Below are positions 59,111 through 64,000 of a stretch of DNA of 64,000 bases, in pieces (position 1 is the first letter of the stretch; each line of letters starts with the position of its first letter). The stretch is from Deltaproteobacteria bacterium RIFOXYD12_FULL_56_24 (GTDB lineage: Bacteria; Desulfobacterota; Desulfobulbia; Desulfobulbales; Desulfurivibrionaceae). The stretch covers positions 1 to 64,000 of the forward strand of contig MGTD01000012.1 of assembly GCA_001799285.1 (NCBI GenBank), read 5' to 3'. Below the pieces are notes generated by a model. The model was not told the origin of the DNA. It ran no database searches and saw only the letters and a list, made by a program, of their open reading frames with translations. The position numbers were made by a program, and so were the translations under genes.

Positions 59111-59222
59111 TTTTGCCACGAAACCCACGAAAAACACGAAAATTTCAGATTTGGGATCGTGGCAACTCTTTTCCAGGATGAAATTCTTTCTATTTTTTTT
59201 TCGTGCCCGTTCGTGGTTTTAT
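59111..59222. repeat. Imperfect inverted repeat rich in CACGAAA
   Basis: TTTTGCCACGAAACCCACG and AACACGAAAA on the left are answered by TTTTCGTGCCCGTTCGTGG on the right. The hairpin module ATCGGCACTGCTGCCGATG follows at about 59220-59240. It fills the gap between tRNA-Lys and the helicase gene. Confidence 0.6.
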
Positions 59223-59287
59223 CGGCACTGCTGCCGATGATTGACACATGGCAAAAAAATTCCCTATTGCTCGCCTGAGAGGATACT

Positions 59288-60835
59288 TTGGTAAGAAAAA
59301 TCATCAATCGCTTCCGTGACAAACTGAAAAAAATCATCACCGGCCGGGCAAAACCCAGAGATCTCGCCACCCAGCAAGGCGAGCCCCTCATTCAGGAGAC
59401 GCAACGGACCTCCCCGCGGCGGGGCAGAAAAAAAGAGCCAAAATCTCCCCATATCCCGGAAAACCTCCGCCACCCGACAGCGCTCCCCGAGACCGACCCA
59501 ACCCCGCCCTGGGATGCCTCTCAGTTTCTAGTTCCCAAGGTCGAGGGCAAAACCCGTTTCCACGACCTTGACCTGCCCAGCGAGATCATGCATGCCGTCT
59601 CCGATCTGGGCTTCTCCTACTGCACCCCCATCCAGGCCCAGATTCTGCCCCACACCCTGACCGGCAAGGATGCCACCGGCAAGGCCCAGACCGGCACCGG
59701 CAAGACCGCCGCTTTCCTGGCCACCATCTTCACCCGCTTGCTGCGCACCGCGCCCCCCGGCAAACGGCGGCACGGCTCGCCCCGCGCCCTGATTTTGGCG
59801 CCGACCCGCGAACTGGTCCTCCAGATTGTCGAGGACGCCCGTGAGCTTACCAAGCACTGCAACGTCACCACGGTGGCGATCCTGGGCGGCATGGACTACC
59901 AGAAGCAGCAGCGCCAGGTCACCGATCAGCAAGTCGACATCATCGTCGCCACCCCGGGCCGGCTCCTTGATTTCAAGCGCCAGCAGTACATTCACCTCGA
60001 TCAGGTGGAGATCCTGGTGATCGACGAGGCGGACCGCATGCTGGACATGGGCTTTATCCCGGATGTCCGCCAGATTGTCCACGCCACCCCCAACAAGGAC
60101 AAACGCCAGACCCTGCTTTTTTCCGCCACCCTGACCCCGCAGGTCATCAGTCTCGCCTCGCAATGGACCAAGGACCCGGTAACGGTGGAGATCGAGCCGG
60201 AACAGGTGGTGACCGATACCGTGGATCAGCTGGTCTATCTGGTCAGCAGCCGGGAAAAATTCGCCCTGCTCTACAACATCATCATCCGCCAGAACCTGGA
60301 GCGGGTGATGATCTTCTGCAACCGCAAGGACGAAACCCGCCACCTCTCCGAAAAACTGGCCCGCTACGACATCCAGTGCGCCATCCTCTCCGGCGACATT
60401 CCCCAGCACACTCGCACCAAGACCCTGGAAAACTTCCGGGGCGGCAAGCTGCGAGTGCTGGTGGCCACCGATGTAGCCGGCCGGGGAATCCATGTCGATG
60501 GGGTGAGCCATGTCATCAACTACACCCTGCCCCATGACCCCGAAGATTATGTACACCGCATCGGCCGGACCGGCCGGGCCGGCGCCCTGGGCACCTCGGT
60601 GAGCTTTGCCGACGAAAACGATTCTTTCCAGCTCCCCGATATCGAAGAGTTCATCGGGGCCAAGTTGCCCTGCATCCAGCCCGACCCGGAGTGGCTGTCA
60701 ACCCCACCCCCCTCAAGGCCCGCGGTAAAAAGAGATCCCGCCGCCGCGCCCCACGGACGGCCCAGCGGCAGCAGGCCCCGCCCCGGCGGGAGAAGGCCGC
60801 CTTCCCGCCCGGCGAGAACGAAAACCTCAAGCTGA
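59288..60835 (+). CDS. DEAD-box RNA helicase (RhlB/RhlE-like)
   Basis: This 515-residue helicase has all core motifs: Q motif ([11 protein letters not shown]), I (AQTGTGKT), Ia (PTRELVLQ), II (DEAD), III (SAT), V ([11 protein letters not shown]) and VI ([10 protein letters not shown]). The N-terminal ~100 residues are basic. The C-terminus is a Pro/Arg-rich tail of about 55 residues, probably for RNA binding. Translation appears to start at TTG 59288 behind GAGAGG; no upstream ATG fits. It is closely followed, by 2 nt, by the ABC-F gene. Confidence 0.92.
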   Translation: MVRKIINRFRDKLKKIITGRAKPRDLATQQGEPLIQETQRTSPRRGRKKEPKSPHIPENLRHPTALPETDPTPPWDASQFLVPKVEGKTRFHDLDLPSEIMHAVSDLGFSYCTPIQAQILPHTLTGKDATGKAQTGTGKTAAFLATIFTRLLRTAPPGKRRHGSPRALILAPTRELVLQIVEDARELTKHCNVTTVAILGGMDYQKQQRQVTDQQVDIIVATPGRLLDFKRQQYIHLDQVEILVIDEADRMLDMGFIPDVRQIVHATPNKDKRQTLLFSATLTPQVISLASQWTKDPVTVEIEPEQVVTDTVDQLVYLVSSREKFALLYNIIIRQNLERVMIFCNRKDETRHLSEKLARYDIQCAILSGDIPQHTRTKTLENFRGGKLRVLVATDVAGRGIHVDGVSHVINYTLPHDPEDYVHRIGRTGRAGALGTSVSFADENDSFQLPDIEEFIGAKLPCIQPDPEWLSTPPPSRPAVKRDPAAAPHGRPSGSRPRPGGRRPPSRPARTKTSS

Positions 60836-60837
60836 TC

Positions 60838-62739
60838 ATGGCCACTATTACCCTGAAAGATGTCGGCTTAAGCTTTGGCGGCCTGCCCCTATTGAACGGT
60901 ATCGACCTGCAGATCGAGCCCGGCGAACGGCTTTGCCTGGTGGGCCGCAACGGCGAAGGCAAATCCTCGCTCATGAAGATTCTGGCCGGGGAGCTCGAAC
61001 CGGATCGGGGCGAAATCACCCGCCAGAAAGGGCTGCGCGTATCCCGGCTCACCCAGGAAGTGCCCGCCACCTTAAGCGGCACCGTGTACGAGGTGGTGGC
61101 CGGAGGGTTGGGCGAGATGTTCGCCCTGATTTCCCGCTACCATGCGGTGAGCCACCTGCTCCAAACCGATCACTCCGAGGCGGTCCTGGCCGAACTGGCA
61201 GAGGCCCAGCACGCCCTGGATGCCGCGGACGGCTGGCAGGCCCAGCAGCGAGTGGACACGGTGCTTTCCCGCTTACAACTCCCGACAGACCAGGAATTCA
61301 CCACCCTTTCCGGCGGGCTCAAACGACGGGTGCTGCTGGCCAGGGCCCTGGTCAGCGAACCGGACCTGTTGCTGCTCGATGAGCCAACCAACCATCTGGA
61401 CATCGAGGCCATCAACTGGCTGGAGGAGTTCCTCCTCGGTTTTTCCTCCACCCTGCTTTTTGTCACCCATGACCGGATGCTGCTCCAGAAGATCGCCACC
61501 CGGATCGTGGAGCTCGACCGGGGCAGGCTGACCAGCTGGCCCGGCAACTTTGCCACCTATCTCCAGCGCAAGCAGGACGCCCTGGATGCCGAAGCGAGCC
61601 AGAGCCACAAGTTCGACAAAAAGCTGGCCCAGGAAGAGACCTGGATCCGCCAGGGAATCAAGGCCCGCCGGACCCGCAACGAAGGGCGGGTCCGGGCCCT
61701 GCTCGACCTGCGCAAGGAACGCTCCGAGCGCCGAACCCAGACCGGCAAGGCCCGCATCCAGATGCAGGACGCCGAACGCTCCGGCAAGCTGGTGGCCGCG
61801 CTCAAGGATGTCTCGTTTTATTACGACCATATGCCGATCATCAAGAATCTTTCCGCCACCATCATGCGCGGGGACAAGGTGGGGATCATCGGCCCCAACG
61901 GGGTGGGCAAATCCACCCTGCTCAAGCTCCTCCTCGGCCACCTTGCGCCCACGGAAGGCGCCATCAGCCTGGGCACCCGCATCGAGTCCTGCTATTTCGA
62001 CCAGAACCGGGAACAGCTCGACTTCGATAAAACCGTGGCCGACAACGTGACCGACGGCGGCGACACCGTAATGGTGGGCGGCCAACCCCGCCATATCATC
62101 GGCTACCTGCAGGATTTTCTCTTTACCCCGGACCGGACCCGTTCGCCGGTCCGCGTGCTCTCCGGCGGGGAAAAGAACCGACTCCTCCTGGCCAAGCTGT
62201 TCACCCAGCCCTTCAACGTGCTGGTGATGGACGAGCCCACCAATGATCTCGATGTGGAAACCCTGGAGTTGCTGGAAGAGCTGCTGCTGAATTACGAGGG
62301 AACCCTGCTGCTGGTCAGCCATGACCGGGCTTTTCTAAACAACGTGGTCACCTCGACCCTGGTTTTTGAGGGCAACGGCCGGGTCGAGGAGTATGCAGGC
62401 GGCTACGACGACTGGCTCCTGCAGCGGCCTCAACCCCAGGCTCCAGCACCGGCCGCCAAGCAGGAAAAAAGCAGCAAGAAAGAACCTGCCAAAAAGGCCG
62501 CGCACCGGAAACTCTCCTACAAGGAAGAGCGGGAGCTTGAGGCTCTGCCCAAGCGGCTTGAAGACATGGAAAATGAAAAAGAGGAGCTGCACTGGCAGTT
62601 GGGTGATCCGACCCTCTACCAGAAGGACAAATCCGCCATGCCCCGAACCCAGAAACGGCTGGCGGAACTTGAGCAGGAGCTAAAAAAGGCCTATGAACGC
62701 TGGGAAGCGCTTGAGGCGGTTAAGACCGGAGAGGCGTAA
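60838..62739 (+). CDS. uup: ABC-F ATPase, Uup type
   Basis: This 633-residue soluble protein has two ATPase domains. The Walker A motifs are GRNGEGKSS and GPNGVGKST, the signatures LSGGLKRR and LSGGEKNR, and the Walker B motifs LLLLDEPTNHLD and VLVMDEPTNDLD. A charged linker separates them. The C-terminal ~90 residues form a coiled coil (KEERELEALPKRLEDMENEKEE...) as in Uup, which acts on ribosomes or branched DNA. ATG 60838 comes 2 nt after the helicase stop. The frame remains open upstream inside the helicase gene, and this part is discounted. Confidence 0.93.
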   Translation: MATITLKDVGLSFGGLPLLNGIDLQIEPGERLCLVGRNGEGKSSLMKILAGELEPDRGEITRQKGLRVSRLTQEVPATLSGTVYEVVAGGLGEMFALISRYHAVSHLLQTDHSEAVLAELAEAQHALDAADGWQAQQRVDTVLSRLQLPTDQEFTTLSGGLKRRVLLARALVSEPDLLLLDEPTNHLDIEAINWLEEFLLGFSSTLLFVTHDRMLLQKIATRIVELDRGRLTSWPGNFATYLQRKQDALDAEASQSHKFDKKLAQEETWIRQGIKARRTRNEGRVRALLDLRKERSERRTQTGKARIQMQDAERSGKLVAALKDVSFYYDHMPIIKNLSATIMRGDKVGIIGPNGVGKSTLLKLLLGHLAPTEGAISLGTRIESCYFDQNREQLDFDKTVADNVTDGGDTVMVGGQPRHIIGYLQDFLFTPDRTRSPVRVLSGGEKNRLLLAKLFTQPFNVLVMDEPTNDLDVETLELLEELLLNYEGTLLLVSHDRAFLNNVVTSTLVFEGNGRVEEYAGGYDDWLLQRPQPQAPAPAAKQEKSSKKEPAKKAAHRKLSYKEERELEALPKRLEDMENEKEELHWQLGDPTLYQKDKSAMPRTQKRLAELEQELKKAYERWEALEAVKTGEA

Positions 62740-62760
62740 CCCATTGACCAAGGCTTGCCG

Positions 62761-63231
62761 ATGAAAATCATCCTCATCGCCGCCATGGCCAAGAACCGGG
62801 TGATCGGCAGAGATAATGCCATCCCCTGGCACATCCCCGGCGAGCAGCAACGCTTCAAGGCCATCACCATGGGCCACACCCTGATCATGGGCCGCAAAAC
62901 CTTCGAGTCCATCGGCCGCGCCCTGCCCGGCCGCAAAACCATCATCATCAGCCGCAATATTGAGTACCAAGCCAAAGGCTGCCTGACGGCAACCAGCCTG
63001 ACCGAAGCCCTCGCCCTCTGCCCCAAGGAGGCAACGATCTTCATCGCCGGCGGCGGCGAGATTTACCGCCAGGCGCTGGAGATGGCCGAGGCCATCTATC
63101 TCACCGTGCTTGACCGAGAGGTGGACGGAGAGGTCTTGTTCCCCGAGTTTGACCCCGAACAATTACGCAAAATCTCCGCAGAACGAGTGAACGGCCCGGA
63201 AGCATACACCTTCAGCGTCTATCAACGCTGA
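62761..63231 (+). CDS. folA: Dihydrofolate reductase
   Basis: This 156-residue enzyme reduces dihydrofolate with NADPH. It starts MKIILIAAMAKNRVIGRDNAIPWHIPGE. Other landmarks are LIMGRKTFESIGRALPGR and FIAGGGEIYRQAL, the cofactor and substrate segments. The size and ATG 62761 are standard. The gene follows uup by 21 nt and is probably co-transcribed. No thyA is visible. Confidence 0.95.
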   Translation: MKIILIAAMAKNRVIGRDNAIPWHIPGEQQRFKAITMGHTLIMGRKTFESIGRALPGRKTIIISRNIEYQAKGCLTATSLTEALALCPKEATIFIAGGGEIYRQALEMAEAIYLTVLDREVDGEVLFPEFDPEQLRKISAERVNGPEAYTFSVYQR

Positions 63232-63284
63232 CTACAGGCAAGAACAGCGAGGTGTCCACGGATCAAGGATGTTTGCTTGATTTG

Positions 63285-63581
63285 TTATGTCAGGATTTCA
63301 TCCACGGGCAATAGCTGTTTGCCGTGCCGGATTGTAAGTATGGAAATACTTACGCTTTCAAGCCGATAGATGATGCGGTAATTCCCAAAGATTATTTCTC
63401 GTATTTCTTTTCTCTCAATCTCCGGGACAACACGACCAATTTCCGGGGATGAGCTGAGAAGAGCAATTTTTGCAAAAATTTTATCCAGCCACTCCCGGGC
63501 TGCCGCAGGGTTATCCGAGGAAATGAACGCGGCAATTTCCGCAGCTCTATCAATCGCCAGCGGAGACCAAACAATTTTCAT
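63285..63581 (-). CDS. RelE/ParE-superfamily toxin
   Basis: This 98-residue protein shows the fold pattern of this toxin group: VWSPLAIDRAAEIAAFISSDNPAAAREWLDKIF, then EIGRVVPEI and REIIFGNYRIIYRLES. It ends SILTIRHGKQLLP. The RIIYRL strand and terminal RHGK are more ParE-like than RelE-like, so gyrase may be the target rather than the ribosome. Its ATG overlaps the antitoxin stop by 4 nt. Confidence 0.9.
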   Translation of the reverse strand: MKIVWSPLAIDRAAEIAAFISSDNPAAAREWLDKIFAKIALLSSSPEIGRVVPEIERKEIREIIFGNYRIIYRLESVSISILTIRHGKQLLPVDEILT

Positions 63582-63859
63582 TTGGCTGCTCGCGATAATA
63601 TCATTTCCCTGGCGTCTTTATGGGTTACGCCTTCCCCGTTTTCGATCTGGCTGATGGAAGTTTGGATATCTTGCAATAATTCCAGTTTTTCCTGCATAGC
63701 CTCATATTCGCCGACATCCAGAAGCACGGCAGCGCCTTTGCCATGCTGAGTGATGATGAGCGGTCTTTTCGTGTCATGCACTTGCTTTAAAAAAGAGGCG
63801 ATCCCGGTTCTGAACTCTGACATTGACCTTATATCTTGGTCGATTCTCAGTCTTTGCAT
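63578..63859 (-). CDS. Phd/YefM-family antitoxin
   Basis: This 93-residue protein contains SMSEFRTGIASFLKQVHDTKRPLIITQHGKGAAVLLDVGEYEAM, the DNA-binding N-terminal fold of Phd/YefM antitoxins. A helical C-terminal segment that should wrap the toxin follows. It is encoded first, so the antitoxin is made before the toxin. A perfect palindrome upstream is its likely operator. Confidence 0.92.
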   Translation of the reverse strand: MQRLRIDQDIRSMSEFRTGIASFLKQVHDTKRPLIITQHGKGAAVLLDVGEYEAMQEKLELLQDIQTSISQIENGEGVTHKDAREMILSRAAK

Positions 63860-63884
63860 GACGACACCTTTCCATATTAATTTT

Positions 63885-63900
63885 GTACATTATAATGTAC
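63885..63900 (-). promoter_or_regulatory. Operator/promoter of the toxin-antitoxin pair
   Basis: GTACATTATAATGTAC is a perfect 16-bp palindrome 25 nt before the antitoxin start. It contains TATAAT on either strand, so repressor binding would cover the -10 element. Confidence 0.75.
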
Positions 63901-64000
63901 TTTTTCAGGTGCGTCCAAGAGTATTTTAATCGGGACATGGCCGCCCCCCAGGCCTAAGCCAAGCCTAACAGGTTTTTCTCTGCAGATGCGACTCGGCCCA

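Overview
The window reads as a chromosomal segment of a motile, anaerobic, GC-rich Gram-negative bacterium. The best fit is Desulfobacterota, perhaps Desulfobulbales-like; this is inferred from gene content, not from a marker tree. Supporting features are a nap operon in the M-A-D-G-H order known from Desulfovibrio, an octaheme nitrite reductase, Hcp, a protein-thiocarboxylate route to homocysteine, carboxynorspermidine-type polyamine genes, a split archaeal-style glutamate synthase and a TonB system.

Layout. 0-3.7 kb (minus): operon hcyS-metY-hcyF-hcyD-tusA-rrf2, sulfur transfer for homocysteine, with a promoter and an inverted repeat upstream. 4.3-8.6 kb (plus): TonB, an OprC/NosA-like copper receptor and an exported acetolactate-decarboxylase-like protein. 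8.6-14.9 kb (minus): octaheme nitrite reductase, then napM-A-D-G-H, a complete periplasmic nitrate-to-ammonium route. 15.2-19.3 kb: prepilin peptidase, PilZ protein, a 56-aa CXXC membrane peptide, a polyferredoxin and an SH3 protein. 19.5-24.2 kb (minus): nagZ, queC, a damaged IS110-family element with a readable candidate bridge RNA, and sfsA. 24.5-37.2 kb: flagellar cluster flhX-flgF-G-A-H-I-J-N-K-L-csrA-fliW (plus) and flgM (minus). 37.5-43.1 kb: polA, ppiD and plsY. 43.4-48.5 kb: hcp behind an FNR-type promoter, an HD protein, a ferredoxin, a TlpA thioredoxin and a methyltransferase. 48.6-56.1 kb: glutamate synthase operon and amtB behind a sigma-54-type promoter. 56.2-58.6 kb (minus): carboxynorspermidine decarboxylase and synthase. 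58.9-64 kb: tRNA-Lys, DEAD-box helicase, Uup-type ABC-F protein, dihydrofolate reductase and a Phd/ParE-type toxin-antitoxin pair.

Functionally, nitrate is reduced to nitrite (Nap) and to ammonium (octaheme reductase). Hcp deals with reactive nitrogen by-products, and AmtB plus glutamate synthase capture and assimilate ammonium. CsrA, FliW and FlgM are the checkpoints of the flagellar cluster.

The most striking non-coding feature is a large set of mosaic palindromic repeats, about 35-230 bp long. Most begin GTAA and end TTAC, and they are built from interchangeable hairpin modules. They occupy many intergenic spaces, touch start and stop codons, and in two cases supply the stop codon. Together with the IS110 element, whose guides can be matched by eye to its target and to its own end, they are the parts most worth following up.
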